The translations under genes were made by a program, and so were the position numbers. Shown piece by piece: positions 18,971-27,457 of a DNA stretch of 64,000 nt (the first letter of the stretch is position 1; every line of letters begins with the position of its first letter). The DNA comes from Candidatus Onthenecus intestinigallinarum. GTDB taxonomy: Bacteria; Bacillota; Clostridia; Christensenellales; Aristaeellaceae. The stretch spans positions 145,451-209,450 of the forward strand of contig DVFJ01000006.1 of NCBI GenBank assembly GCA_018713325.1, in the 5' to 3' direction. The notes beneath the pieces were generated by a model. It was not told where the DNA came from. It saw nothing but the letters and a program-made list of their open reading frames with translations, and did no database searches.

Positions 18971-19735
18971 ATGAACTGGGATAAAGACGCGCCCGTGGGC
19001 ATCTTCGACTCGGGCGTCGGCGGCATCAGCGTGCTGCGGGAGGCCGTCCGGCTGCTGCCCCGCGAGCGCTTCCTGTATTATGGCGACACGGCCTACGCCC
19101 CCTACGGCACCAAGACGCCCCAGCAGGTCCTGCAGCGCGTGCAGGCGGTCGTGGATCTTCTCCTTGCGCGCGGCATCAAGGCGCTCGTCATCGCCTGCAA
19201 CACCGCCACCGGCGTGGCGGCCCAGGCATTGCGCGATCGCCTGGACATCCCCGTCATCGGCATGGAGCCCGCGCTCAAGCCAGCCTCGCTGTTGCGTCAC
19301 GGCGGCTGCGTGCTGGTGATGGCCACACCCGTCACGCTCTCGCAGGAGAAGTTCCTCAGTCTCATGGCTCGCTATGGCGAGGGCGCCGTGGCGCTGCCCT
19401 GTCCGGGGTTGATGGAGTTCGTCGAGCGCGGCGAGACGGACAGCCCGGCGCTGGAGGACTATCTGCAGCGCCTGTTCCAGCCGTTCAGGGCGCGTCAGGT
19501 CGACAGCGTCGTGCTCGGCTGCACGCACTACGCCTTCCTGCGCGAGCAGATCGCGCGGCATTTTCCGGCAGGAACCGTCCTCGTCGACGGCAACGAGGGC
19601 ACGGTGCGCCAGCTGCGCAGGCGGCTGGAGGAGACCGGCCTGCTGCGCGAAGCGGGCGAGGGGAGCGTGACGCTGGAGACCTCCTGCGATCTCCCCGAAG
19701 TGATCGAACAGATGCGCCGTTTGCTTTGGATGTGA
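18971..19735 (+). CDS. murI: Glutamate racemase
   Basis: This cytoplasmic, cofactor-independent enzyme makes D-glutamate for peptidoglycan. The 254-residue sequence has GIFDSGVGGISVL at the start. Catalytic Cys76 lies in IACNTATG, and Cys184 with His186 lie in LGCTHYAF. Of two in-frame ATGs, 18971 is preferred over 18956 because GAGGAG ends 7 nt before it, whereas the earlier ATG overlaps that ribosome binding site. It has its own sigma-A promoter and a following hairpin terminator, so it is a single-gene unit. Confidence 0.95.
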   Translation: MNWDKDAPVGIFDSGVGGISVLREAVRLLPRERFLYYGDTAYAPYGTKTPQQVLQRVQAVVDLLLARGIKALVIACNTATGVAAQALRDRLDIPVIGMEPALKPASLLRHGGCVLVMATPVTLSQEKFLSLMARYGEGAVALPCPGLMEFVERGETDSPALEDYLQRLFQPFRARQVDSVVLGCTHYAFLREQIARHFPAGTVLVDGNEGTVRQLRRRLEETGLLREAGEGSVTLETSCDLPEVIEQMRRLLWM

Positions 19736-19746
19736 CGGCAGGTCGT

Positions 19747-19784
19747 GCGCCTCGGACGCCAGACGCGTTCGGGGCGCGTTTTGA
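19747..19784 (+). terminator. Terminator after murI
   Basis: A 13-bp stem (GCGCCTCGGACGC at 19747-19759 with GCGTTCGGGGCGC at 19765-19777, two G-T pairs, loop CAGAC) is followed by GTTTTG. The T-run is short but the stem is very stable. Confidence 0.7.
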
Positions 19785-20061
19785 TGTCTTCAAAGAACCG
19801 AATGATCTGCGAAGATGGGGAGGTGAAAATCCGGAATATGACGAACCTTCATGTCTGCATACAAAAAAAGAATTCTACATTATGAGAAAAAATTCACGTT
19901 TGGACAAAAAAACTTTGCTTTTTTGTGCGTTTACGGTATAATGGAATACAGTTGGCGCACAGCAGGACGAAAATGCGGCGCGCCGGATGAATCGGCTTGG
20001 CCGAAACATTCATCGGCATCCGCCCCGCGCGGGCAGAATGCAGAAAATAGGAGGATGGAGC
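19785..20061 (+). promoter_or_regulatory. AT-rich leader and promoter region of the EF-G-like gene
   Basis: This intergenic stretch contains an unusual AT-rich patch (about 19835-19945) in an otherwise GC-rich region. A sigma-A promoter is visible: TTGCTT (19915-19920) and TATAAT (19937-19942), 16 bp apart. Just upstream an A/T hairpin, ACAAAAAA with TTTTTTGT, overlaps the -35. The leader of about 115 nt contains GATGAATCGG and its imperfect complement around 19986-20020. I recognise no riboswitch. Short open frames here show no coding character. Confidence 0.55.
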
Positions 20062-22146
20062 ATGCAGGACTACTTGGCTAAGGACATTCGGAACATTGCG
20101 GTACTCGGTCATGGCAGCGAGGGCAAGACGACGCTGGTAGAGGCGATGCTGTTTGCCTCCGGCGCCATCGACCGTCAGGGGCGCGTGGAGGACGGCACCA
20201 CGGCATCCGACTACGATCCCGAGGAGATCAAGCGCCACATCTCGATCAGCGCGTCCGTCGTGCCGGTCGAGTTCTCCAAGAAGAAGGTCAACTTCATCGA
20301 CGTGCCCGGCTACTTCGACTTCATCGGCGAGACCGTGGGCCCGCTGCGCGCGGTCGAGGGCGTGCTGATCGTCATCGGCGCGCCGTCCGGCATCACCACC
20401 GGCGCGGAGAAGGCCTGGAACAACGCCAAGCGCAACAACCTGGCCAAGTTTATCGCCGTCAACCAGATGGACCGCGAGCACGTGGACTTCCGCAAGACGC
20501 TCGACGCGCTGCGCGAGAAGTACGGCTCGTGCATCATCCCCATGGTGCTGCCCATCGGCGAAGGCCCGAACTTCAAGGGCATCGTCGACGTGCTCAGCGG
20601 CAAGGCGTTTGAGGGCAGCGGCAAGAACATGCATGAAATCCCCGTGCCCGAAAACATGAAGGCGGACGTCGAAGAGGCCATCGAGGCCTGCCGCGAGGCC
20701 GCGGCGTCCACGGCGGAGGACCTGATGGAGAAGTACTTCTCCGAGGGCGAGCTGACGGATGAGGAGATGATGCGCGGCCTGTCCGCCGGCATCTACGACG
20801 GCTCCGTGGTGCCGGTCGCGCCGGTCTCGGCGACGACGGGCATCGGCGTGGCGCCGCTGCTGCACGCGCTGGCGATGTACATGCCCTCGCCGCTGGGCCA
20901 TTCGTTCCATGGCGTCAACCCCAAGACCGGCTCCGTGCACGTGCGCCACTGCGACCTGAACGAGTCGTTCACCGCGCAGGTGTTCAAGACCATCGCCGAC
21001 CCGTTCGTCGGCAAGCTGTCGCTGATCAAGGTCATCTCCGGCACGCTGTCCGCCGGCGCGGCGCTGTTCAACGCCAACAGTGAAAAGCTGGAAAAGGCGG
21101 CGAGCATCTTCACCGTGCGCGGCAAGAAGCAGACGCCCGTCAACACGCTCTATGCGGGCGACATCGGCGCGCTGTCCAAGCTGCAATACACCAACACCGG
21201 CGACAGCCTGTGCGAGGTCAACAAGGTCGTCAAGTATGACCCGCTCGAGTTCCCGCACACGCAGATGTCCATGGCCATCGCCGCCAAGAAGGCGGGTGAG
21301 GAGGACAAGGTCTTCTCCGGCCTGTCCCGCCTGATGGAGGAGGATCCCTCCCTGCGCCTGGAAAAGAATGTCGAGACGACTGAGAGCCTGCTGTGCGGCC
21401 AGGGCGAGTTGCACCTGGAGGTCACCCGTCAGAAGCTGGCCAGCAAGTTCGGCGCGGAGGCCGTGCTGCGCGAGCCGCGCATTCCGTACCGCGAGTCCAT
21501 CCGCAAGACCATCAAGGCGGAGGGCCGCCACAAGAAGCAGTCCGGCGGCCACGGCCAGTACGGCCACGTCTGGATCGAGTTCTCCCCGCTGGAGGACAGT
21601 TCGCAGGACTTCGAGTTCGTCGACGCGGTCGTCGGCGGCGTCGTGCCGCGCAACTTCATCCCGTCCGTCGAGAAGGGCCTGCGCGAGAACCTCACCAAGG
21701 GCGTCCTGGCGGGCTACCCGATGGTCGGCCTGCGCGCCAAGCTGTACGACGGCTCCTATCACGCGGTTGACTCCTCTGAAATGGCGTTCAAGACGGCGGC
21801 CCGCCTGGCCTATAAGAAGTGCATTGACGCCAGCCCCGTGCTGCTGGAGCCGATCTATCACGTCGAGGTGCTCGTGCCCGACGAGTACATGGGCGATATC
21901 ATCGGCGACATGAACAAACGCCGCGGCCGCATCCTGGGTATGAACCCGGAGGACGGCATGCAGCAGATCGTCGCGGAGGTGCCGCTGGCCGAGATGACCA
22001 AGTACGCCACGGACCTGCGCTCCATGACGCAGGCCAAGGGCTCCTACACCATGAACTTCGAGCGCTATGAAGAGGTGCCGCAGATGATCGCCGCCAAGAT
22101 CATCGAGGAGCACAAGCAGAGCGGCTCGGATGACGACGACGAATAA
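20062..22146 (+). CDS. Elongation factor G-like GTPase (EF-G2 type)
   Basis: This is a 694-residue translational GTPase with the five-domain EF-G layout. Its G motifs differ from true FusA. G1 is GHGSEGKT (16-23) rather than GHxDAGKT. G3 is DVPGYFDF (80-87), with Tyr84 where the catalytic His of DTPGH normally sits. G4 is NQMD (134-137). Domain IV/V text such as GGHGQYGHVWIE, YPMVGLRAKLYDGSYH and NKRRGRILGM is typical. The C-terminus ends in an acidic SDDDDE tail. It starts at ATG 20062 with AGGAGGAT upstream. Divergent EF-G paralogues of this kind are widespread in Clostridia, and their role is unclear. The housekeeping fusA would lie with rpsL/rpsG elsewhere. Confidence 0.9.
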   Translation: MQDYLAKDIRNIAVLGHGSEGKTTLVEAMLFASGAIDRQGRVEDGTTASDYDPEEIKRHISISASVVPVEFSKKKVNFIDVPGYFDFIGETVGPLRAVEGVLIVIGAPSGITTGAEKAWNNAKRNNLAKFIAVNQMDREHVDFRKTLDALREKYGSCIIPMVLPIGEGPNFKGIVDVLSGKAFEGSGKNMHEIPVPENMKADVEEAIEACREAAASTAEDLMEKYFSEGELTDEEMMRGLSAGIYDGSVVPVAPVSATTGIGVAPLLHALAMYMPSPLGHSFHGVNPKTGSVHVRHCDLNESFTAQVFKTIADPFVGKLSLIKVISGTLSAGAALFNANSEKLEKAASIFTVRGKKQTPVNTLYAGDIGALSKLQYTNTGDSLCEVNKVVKYDPLEFPHTQMSMAIAAKKAGEEDKVFSGLSRLMEEDPSLRLEKNVETTESLLCGQGELHLEVTRQKLASKFGAEAVLREPRIPYRESIRKTIKAEGRHKKQSGGHGQYGHVWIEFSPLEDSSQDFEFVDAVVGGVVPRNFIPSVEKGLRENLTKGVLAGYPMVGLRAKLYDGSYHAVDSSEMAFKTAARLAYKKCIDASPVLLEPIYHVEVLVPDEYMGDIIGDMNKRRGRILGMNPEDGMQQIVAEVPLAEMTKYATDLRSMTQAKGSYTMNFERYEEVPQMIAAKIIEEHKQSGSDDDDE

Positions 22147-22156
22147 GATTGCCTTT

Positions 22157-22195
22157 GGGCCGAAGCGATTGCTTCGGCCCCTTTACATCTTTTTC
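22157..22195 (+). terminator. Terminator after the EF-G-like gene
   Basis: A perfect 10-bp stem, GGGCCGAAGC (22157-22166) with GCTTCGGCCC (22171-22180), has loop GATT. It is followed by CTTTACATCTTTTTC. Confidence 0.85.
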
Positions 22196-22196
22196 A

Positions 22197-22225
22197 TTGT
22201 TGTCGATCGCCAAATGTGGTAAAAT
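22197..22225 (+). promoter_or_regulatory. Sigma-A promoter for the PfkB kinase operon
   Basis: TTGTTG (22197-22202) and TAAAAT (22220-22225) are 17 bp apart, 33 nt before the kinase ATG. Confidence 0.7.
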
Positions 22226-22258
22226 AGAGGCGCCAAGACCATACCCGGGAGGAATAGG

Positions 22259-23188
22259 ATGATTACATCGGTATGCCTGAACCCGAGCATCGACCGGACC
22301 GTGCAGGTGCAGGGCTTTGCGGTCGGCGCGACCAACCGCATTCTCCGCGAGCAGAGCGAGGGGCGCGGCAAAGGCGTCAACGTCGCGCTGACCGCCAGCG
22401 CGCTGGGCCTGCAGACCTGCTGTACCGGCCTCCTGGGCGAGGACAACGCGCGTCTGATCCTCGAGCCGCTTGAACGCCTGGGCGTGCGCGAGCGTTTCGT
22501 GCGCCAGCGCGGTGCGGTGCGCACCAACCTCAAGATCCAGGATGTGGAGCACCGCGCCATCACCGAACTCAACGAGCCCGGCGCGCCCGTGCAGGAGGAG
22601 GGGCTCGTCGCCGTCGCCGCACAGGTCGAGGAGCTGGCGCAAAAGAGCGAGTACCTCGTGCTCACGGGCAGCCTGCCGCCGGGATGCCCCGCCTCCATCT
22701 ATCGCATGCTCATGCTGCGCGTGGCCGGATCGAAGTGCCGCTGCGTGCTCGACGCCAGCGGAGCGAGCCTGACCGACGGCATCCTGGGCCGCCCCTTCCT
22801 GGTCAAGCCCAACCTGCAGGAGCTGGAGCAGGCCGCTGGCTGCAAGCTGACGACGCTGCGCGAGATCCGCGCGCAGGCGCTGGACTTCATCGCGCAGGGC
22901 GTGCAGATTGTCGTCGTCTCCATGGGCGCAGGCGGCGCGCTGCTGACAGACGGCAGAACCACGCTGTATGCGCCGTCCCTGCCCGTGGGCGTTCATTCCA
23001 CCGTCGGCGCGGGCGACGCGATGGTCGCGGGGCTGATTCGCGGATTCGGCGAGGGCATGGACCTGAAGGAGGCGCTGCGCTGTGGCGTTGCGGCTGCGGC
23101 TGCGGCGGTCTCCAGCGAGCGGGGATGCCTGTTTGAACGTTCGGCCTACGAACAGCTGCTTTCGCGCGTCGATGTGGGGCGCGTGTGA
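22259..23188 (+). CDS. PfkB-family sugar-phosphate kinase (1-phosphofructokinase or tagatose-6-phosphate kinase type)
   Basis: This 309-residue cytoplasmic kinase begins MITSVCLNPSIDRTVQV, the hallmark of the LacC/FruK branch. It has GRGKGVNVA for sugar-phosphate binding, VLTGSLPPG, LVKPNLQELE, and the C-terminal TVGAGDAMVAG with catalytic Asp253. It starts at ATG 22259 with GGGAGGAATAGG upstream. No PTS fructose or tagatose genes are adjacent, so the substrate (fructose-1-phosphate or tagatose-6-phosphate) cannot be set. The stop overlaps the next start (TGATG) and the next two genes also overlap, which marks a three-gene operon. Confidence 0.88.
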   Translation: MITSVCLNPSIDRTVQVQGFAVGATNRILREQSEGRGKGVNVALTASALGLQTCCTGLLGEDNARLILEPLERLGVRERFVRQRGAVRTNLKIQDVEHRAITELNEPGAPVQEEGLVAVAAQVEELAQKSEYLVLTGSLPPGCPASIYRMLMLRVAGSKCRCVLDASGASLTDGILGRPFLVKPNLQELEQAAGCKLTTLREIRAQALDFIAQGVQIVVVSMGAGGALLTDGRTTLYAPSLPVGVHSTVGAGDAMVAGLIRGFGEGMDLKEALRCGVAAAAAAVSSERGCLFERSAYEQLLSRVDVGRV

Positions 23189-23667
23189 TGCGGTTTGCGG
23201 GCTTTCTGGCCGTCGGCGTGCCGCACGACGGGACGGTCGAGCTGCACCTGCGCGCCACGCTGCCGGCCCTGCCGGGCGCGCAGCGCGTGCCCTGCTATAC
23301 CTTTGACATCTACCCGCCGCACGGGCGCGAGCCCGCCGGCATGGCGTGCCTGCGCGTGGGGGACAGCCCACTGATCGCCTATGCGGGGCATATCGGCTAT
23401 GCCGTCGAGCCGGCGTTTCGCGGCCGGCACTATGCCGAGCATGCCGTTCGCCTGCTGCTGCCGCTCGCCTGGCGGCACGGCATGGAGCGCGTGCTCATCA
23501 CCGCCGCGCCCGAAAACGCCGCCTCGCGCCGCACCTGCGAGCGCCTGGGCGCGCGCCTGCTCGACGAGGTCGCCGTGCCGCCCGACTGCGAGATGTACCA
23601 GAGCGGCGCGCGCTCGCGCGTGCGCTATGTCATCGACAATCCATATGAGGAGCGTGACCCCAGATGA
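23188..23667 (+). CDS. GNAT-family acetyltransferase
   Basis: This is a 159-residue acetyl-CoA-dependent transferase. The GNAT core is visible: AYAGHIGYAVEPAFRGRHYAEHAVRLLLPLA contains the R/Q-x-x-G-x-A-like pyrophosphate loop in altered form (RGRHYA). The C-terminal ITAAPENAASRRTCERLGA is the usual motif B. The substrate is unknown; the RimJ/RimL-like C-terminus suggests a protein or small amine. The start ATG 23188 overlaps the kinase stop, and its stop overlaps the following ATG (ATGA). Confidence 0.82.
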   Translation: MRFAGFLAVGVPHDGTVELHLRATLPALPGAQRVPCYTFDIYPPHGREPAGMACLRVGDSPLIAYAGHIGYAVEPAFRGRHYAEHAVRLLLPLAWRHGMERVLITAAPENAASRRTCERLGARLLDEVAVPPDCEMYQSGARSRVRYVIDNPYEERDPR

Positions 23668-24287
23668 TCGATATTTCCGTACCCCTGCATAACGGCATGT
23701 TGCAATATCCCGGAGATCCGGCCTACCGGCGGGACTGGTGGTACCGCATGGACGAGGGGAAGAACTGCAATGTGTCCCTGCTGCACCTGTGCGCGCACAC
23801 GGGTACGCACATGGACGCGCCGTTCCACTTTTTGCAGGATGGCGTGACGCTGGACGCCCTGCCACCCGAGCGGTTCATGGGCGTATGCCGCGTGGTGGAC
23901 CTGCGCGGCCGGCCCGTCATCGACGCGGCGGACGTGGACGCGGTCGATCCGCAGCCCGGCGAGCGGCTGCTGTTCAAGACGGACAACGCGGACGGCATGC
24001 GCCGGGATGATTTCAACCCCGACTATGTGGCCCTGACGCCGGCGGCCGCGCGGCGGCTCGCCGAGCGAGGCGTCGCGGCGGTCGGCATCGACTACCTGTC
24101 CGTAGAGCCCTACGGGCAGGACGGACAGACACACCGCGCGCTGCTCGAGGGCGGCATTGTCGTCTACGAGGGATACGACGTGTCGTCCGTTCCGGCCGGC
24201 ATGTACAATCTGATTGCGTTGCCAATCCTCGTGCAGGATAGCGACGGCGCACCCTGCCGGATGCTCTTGCAGGAAATCGACAAATGA
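23664..24287 (+). CDS. Metal-dependent cyclase/arylformamidase-family hydrolase
   Basis: This 207-residue protein belongs to the cyclase family (Pfam Cyclase, kynurenine formamidase-like). The diagnostic HTGTHMDAPFHF motif (45-56) supplies the Mn/Zn ligands, and a second conserved segment, VGIDYLSVEPYG, follows. Family members hydrolyse formyl-kynurenine or related amides or cyclic compounds. No tryptophan-catabolism genes are nearby, so the substrate is open. It is the last gene of an operon in which all three genes overlap by 1-4 bases. It is followed by a promoter for galE with no clear terminator between. Confidence 0.87.
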   Translation: MIDISVPLHNGMLQYPGDPAYRRDWWYRMDEGKNCNVSLLHLCAHTGTHMDAPFHFLQDGVTLDALPPERFMGVCRVVDLRGRPVIDAADVDAVDPQPGERLLFKTDNADGMRRDDFNPDYVALTPAAARRLAERGVAAVGIDYLSVEPYGQDGQTHRALLEGGIVVYEGYDVSSVPAGMYNLIALPILVQDSDGAPCRMLLQEIDK

Positions 24288-24300
24288 TGGGCAAACGCTC

Positions 24301-24328
24301 TTGAATTTTCCTGAAATTGTGCTATAAT
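24301..24328 (+). promoter_or_regulatory. Sigma-A promoter (extended -10) for galE
   Basis: TTGAAT (24301-24306) and TATAAT (24323-24328) are separated by 16 bp, with TG one base before the -10 (TGCTATAAT). The leader is about 80 nt and contains the repeats listed separately. Confidence 0.75.
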
Positions 24329-24331
24329 AAA

Positions 24332-24369
24332 GATGCGTGAAATTAACGCAATTAACGCATTTACGCATC
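24332..24369 (+). repeat. Tandem and inverted repeats in the galE leader (possible operator)
   Basis: GATGCGTGAAAT at 24332-24343 is mirrored by ATTTACGCATC at 24359-24369. Between and into them lie tandem copies of ATTAACGCA (24342-24350, 24351-24359) and a third partial copy, TTTACGCA (24360-24367). The block sits directly downstream of the -10, where a repressor would act. The regulator is unknown. Confidence 0.5.
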
Positions 24370-24415
24370 GCGCCCAGCTACGGGGAACACGGACAGACAC
24401 GAGGAGGAAATGATC

Positions 24416-25429
24416 GTGAACATCTTGCTGACAGGCGGAGCCGGTTTCATTGGGACCCATACGTGCGTCGAGCTGCTTTCCAGCGGCCATGACGTCGTCA
24501 TCGCGGACAACTTCTATAACAGCAGCCCCGAGGCGGTGCGCCGTGTGGAGGAGATCACCGGGCGCAGCGTCAAGCTCTACGACATCGACGTGTGCGATCC
24601 GGCCAAGGTCGACGCGCTCTTTGCGGAGAATCAGATCGACGCGGTGATTCACTTTGCGGCCTACAAGGCGGTGGGCGAGTCCGTCTCCAAGCCGCTGGAG
24701 TACTACCGCAACAACCTGGACTGCACGTTGACCGTCTGCGAGGCCATGCGCCGCCACGGCGTCAAGCGCTTCATCTTCAGCTCCTCCGCCACGGTGTATG
24801 GCATCCCCGACCACATGCCGCTGGACGAGACCATGCCCACGAGCTGCACCAATCCCTACGGCTGGACGAAGTACATGAACGAGCGCATCCTGACCGATAT
24901 CGCCAAGGCGAATCCGGAATGGTCGGTCGTGCTGCTGCGCTACTTCAACCCCATCGGTGCGCACGAGAGCGGCCGCATCGGCGAGATGCCCAACGGCATC
25001 CCGAACAACCTGCTGCCCTACATCACGCAGGTGGCGGCGGGTAAGCTGGATCACCTGAGCGTGTTCGGCAACGACTATCCGACGCACGACGGCACGGGCG
25101 TGCGCGACTACATCCACGTGGTCGACCTGGCCAAGGGCCACGTCGCGGCCGCCGCCTACGCCCAGACGCACACGGGCGTGGAGGTCATCAACCTGGGCAC
25201 CGGCACGGGCTACAGCGTGCTGGACATCGTGCACGCGTTCGAGCGCGTCAACGGCGTGAAGGTGCCCTACCAGATCGTACCGCGCCGCCCGGGCGACATC
25301 GCCGAGTGCTGGGCCGATCCGAAGAAGGCCAAGGAGTTGCTGGGCTGGCAGGCCGAAAAGAACCTGGAGGACATGTGCCGCGACTCCTGGAGATGGCAGT
25401 CGCAGAACCCTAACGGCTACGCCGACTGA
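24416..25429 (+). CDS. galE: UDP-glucose 4-epimerase
   Basis: GalE interconverts UDP-glucose and UDP-galactose using tightly bound NAD+. The 337-residue protein has the Rossmann motif GGAGFIG (7-13) and Ser124 in SSSATVYG. The Tyr148-x3-Lys152 catalytic pair lies in NPYGWTK. The GalE-specific RYFNPIGAH and GTGVRDYIHV segments are present. I prefer GTG 24416 (8 nt after AGGAGG) over ATG 24410, which is only 2 nt from the ribosome binding site. It is monocistronic, with its own promoter and a strong terminator. The product probably feeds polysaccharide or galactose metabolism. Confidence 0.95.
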   Translation: MNILLTGGAGFIGTHTCVELLSSGHDVVIADNFYNSSPEAVRRVEEITGRSVKLYDIDVCDPAKVDALFAENQIDAVIHFAAYKAVGESVSKPLEYYRNNLDCTLTVCEAMRRHGVKRFIFSSSATVYGIPDHMPLDETMPTSCTNPYGWTKYMNERILTDIAKANPEWSVVLLRYFNPIGAHESGRIGEMPNGIPNNLLPYITQVAAGKLDHLSVFGNDYPTHDGTGVRDYIHVVDLAKGHVAAAAYAQTHTGVEVINLGTGTGYSVLDIVHAFERVNGVKVPYQIVPRRPGDIAECWADPKKAKELLGWQAEKNLEDMCRDSWRWQSQNPNGYAD

Positions 25430-25447
25430 TTTCCCGTCGCATACAAA

Positions 25448-25490
25448 AAAGGCGCCGCACCGGTTGCAGACCGGTTGCGGCGCTTTTGCG
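25448..25490. terminator. Bidirectional terminator between galE and the YgiQ gene
   Basis: A GCGCCGCA-CCGGT / ACCGG-TTGCGGCGC hairpin (25452-25464 with 25470-25483, one bulge) is followed by TTTTG on the plus side. It is preceded by a run of A that gives a T-run on the minus side. Confidence 0.85.
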
Positions 25491-25492
25491 CG

Positions 25493-27436
25493 TCATCGAG
25501 GCGACCGTTTGCCGCCCGGGCGTCCCTTTGCCCGCGGAGAGGCCTTCGATACCGGCGTACCGGCCTGGCGCGCACCTCTGGGCCGTGCGGCGTGGCTGGC
25601 CGACGTTTCTTTTTTCCTTTCACGCCGGTAGGGAGCCGGACGCGCGCCCTCCGGCGGCACGAGACAATGGCGGGAAAAGCCGATCAGGTCCTCGCGCCCG
25701 GCGGCGCGCAGCGCCTCGCGTACGAGCGCGTGGTTCTGCGGGCGGCGATACTGGAGCAGTGCGCGTTGCAGCGCCTTTTCGTGCGCCGTGCGCGGCACAT
25801 ACACGGGCTTCATCGTGCGCGGGTCCAGCCCGGTGTAGAACATGCAGGTCGACAGCGTGCCGGGCGTGGGGTAGAAGTCCTGCACCTGCTCGGGCTGATG
25901 GCCGGTGTCGCGCAGATATTCCGCCAGCTCGATGGCCGCGTTCAGGTCGCTGCCGGGATGGCTGCTCATCAGATAGGGCACAAGGTACTGCTTTTTGCCC
26001 AGGCGCTGATTGAGCCGCTCATACTTTTGCACGAACGCATCGTATACGTCGCGGCCGGGCTTGCCCATGCAGGCGAGCACCCGGGGACTCACGTGCTCGG
26101 GCGCGACCTTGAGCTGGCCGCTGACGTGGTGCTCGATGATCTCGCGCAGGAACGCGTCGCTTCGGTCGGCCATGATGTAGTCGTAGCGCAGGCCGGAGCG
26201 GATGAAGACCTTCTTGACCCCAGGCAGCGCGCGCAGCTCGCGCAGCAGCGCGATGTAGTCGCTGTGGTCCACGCGCAGGTGGGGACAGGGCGCGGGGAAG
26301 AGGCACTGCCGGCCGGCGCAGGCGCCGCGCTGGAGCTGCTCTGCGCAGGCGGGCTGGCGGAAGTTGGCCGTGGGGCCGCCCACGTCGTGGATATAGCCCT
26401 TGAAGTCCGGCATCTGCGTGATGCGGCGCGCCTCGTCCAGCACGGATTCGTGGCTGCGCGAGGTGATGATGCGCCCCTGATGGAAGGCGATGGCGCAGAA
26501 GCTGCACGAGCCGAAGCAGCCGCGCGTGTGCGCGATGGAGAACTGCACCTCCTCGATCGCGGGAACGCCGCCTGCGGCGTCGTAATCCGGGTGCCAGGTG
26601 CGCTGATAGGGCAGCGCGTGGGCGGCGTCCAGCTCCTCGCGGGTGAGCGGCAGGTCGGGCACGTTCTGCACGAGGTAGCGGCGGCCGTGCGCCTGCGCGA
26701 TGGGCCGCCCCCGAATGGGGTCCTGCTCGCGGTACTGCACGAGGAACGCCTCGGCATAGGCGCGCTTGTCAGACGCGCACGATTCAAACGAGGGCACCTG
26801 CAGGCAGCCGCGCGGCGGCTGATCGGTCATAAAGCATGCGCCGCGCATGGAGGGCAGCTCCCAGGCCTGTGCGCCGCGGGCAATCCAGTCTGCCGCGGCG
26901 AGGATGGCGCGCTCGCCCATGCCGTAGAGCAGCAGGTCCGCGCCGCTGTCCTGCAGGATGGAGGCGCGCACGCGGTCGTCCCAGTAGTCGTAGTGCGCGA
27001 ACCGGCGCAGCGACGCCTCCACGCCGCCGATGACGATCGGGACGTCGCCGTATGCCTCCCGGATGCGGTTGCAGTAGACGATCACCGCGCGGTCGGGGCG
27101 CTTGCCCGCCCTGCCGCCGGGGGTGTAGACGTCCTCGCTGCGCCGCTTCTTGGCGGCCGTGTAGTGGTTGACCATGCTGTCGATGACGCCCGAGGAGACC
27201 AGAAAGCCCAGATAGGGCCGCCCGAAGCGCCGAAAGTCGTCCGCCGTATGCCAGTCCGGCTGGGCGAGCACGGCCACGCGATAGCCCGCGCGCTCCAGCG
27301 TGCGCACGATGACCGCGCTGCCGAACGACGGATGGTCCACGTAGGCGTCGCCGCTGACATAGACAAAGTCCGGCACGTCCCAGCCGCGCGCATGGCAGTC
27401 CTGCGGCGTCGTGGGCGGGAAGAGCGATCGCGACAT
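25493..27436 (-). CDS. YgiQ-family radical SAM protein
   Basis: This 647-residue protein has the UPF0313/YgiQ architecture. An N-terminal B12-binding-like domain contains FVYVSGDAYVDHPSFGSAVI and PIVIGGVEASLRRFAHYDYW. The radical SAM core has the 4Fe-4S motif Cys307-x3-Cys311-x2-Cys314 (RGCFGSCSFC). The DUF3362 C-terminal region (YPTPGTLSTCMFYTGLDP) is followed by a basic, low-complexity tail. The reaction catalysed by this family is not established. It starts at ATG 27436 with AAGGAGAC upstream. It follows the FAD-dependent protein gene by 21 bases, so the two redox genes form one minus-strand operon. Confidence 0.92.
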   Translation of the reverse strand: MSRSLFPPTTPQDCHARGWDVPDFVYVSGDAYVDHPSFGSAVIVRTLERAGYRVAVLAQPDWHTADDFRRFGRPYLGFLVSSGVIDSMVNHYTAAKKRRSEDVYTPGGRAGKRPDRAVIVYCNRIREAYGDVPIVIGGVEASLRRFAHYDYWDDRVRASILQDSGADLLLYGMGERAILAAADWIARGAQAWELPSMRGACFMTDQPPRGCLQVPSFESCASDKRAYAEAFLVQYREQDPIRGRPIAQAHGRRYLVQNVPDLPLTREELDAAHALPYQRTWHPDYDAAGGVPAIEEVQFSIAHTRGCFGSCSFCAIAFHQGRIITSRSHESVLDEARRITQMPDFKGYIHDVGGPTANFRQPACAEQLQRGACAGRQCLFPAPCPHLRVDHSDYIALLRELRALPGVKKVFIRSGLRYDYIMADRSDAFLREIIEHHVSGQLKVAPEHVSPRVLACMGKPGRDVYDAFVQKYERLNQRLGKKQYLVPYLMSSHPGSDLNAAIELAEYLRDTGHQPEQVQDFYPTPGTLSTCMFYTGLDPRTMKPVYVPRTAHEKALQRALLQYRRPQNHALVREALRAAGREDLIGFSRHCLVPPEGARPAPYRRERKKETSASHAARPRGARQAGTPVSKASPRAKGRPGGKRSPR

Positions 27437-27457
27437 GAAGTCTCCTTTCCGCGGGCG

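Noticed and set aside
19851..20081. A 76-codon plus-strand frame in the AT-rich leader of the EF-G-like gene
   Set aside because: It runs through the promoter and ribosome binding site of the real gene and has no ribosome binding site or sequence character of its own.
19894..22113. A 739-codon minus-strand open frame opposite the EF-G-like gene
   Set aside because: Antisense artefact of GC-rich coding sequence; no family motifs.
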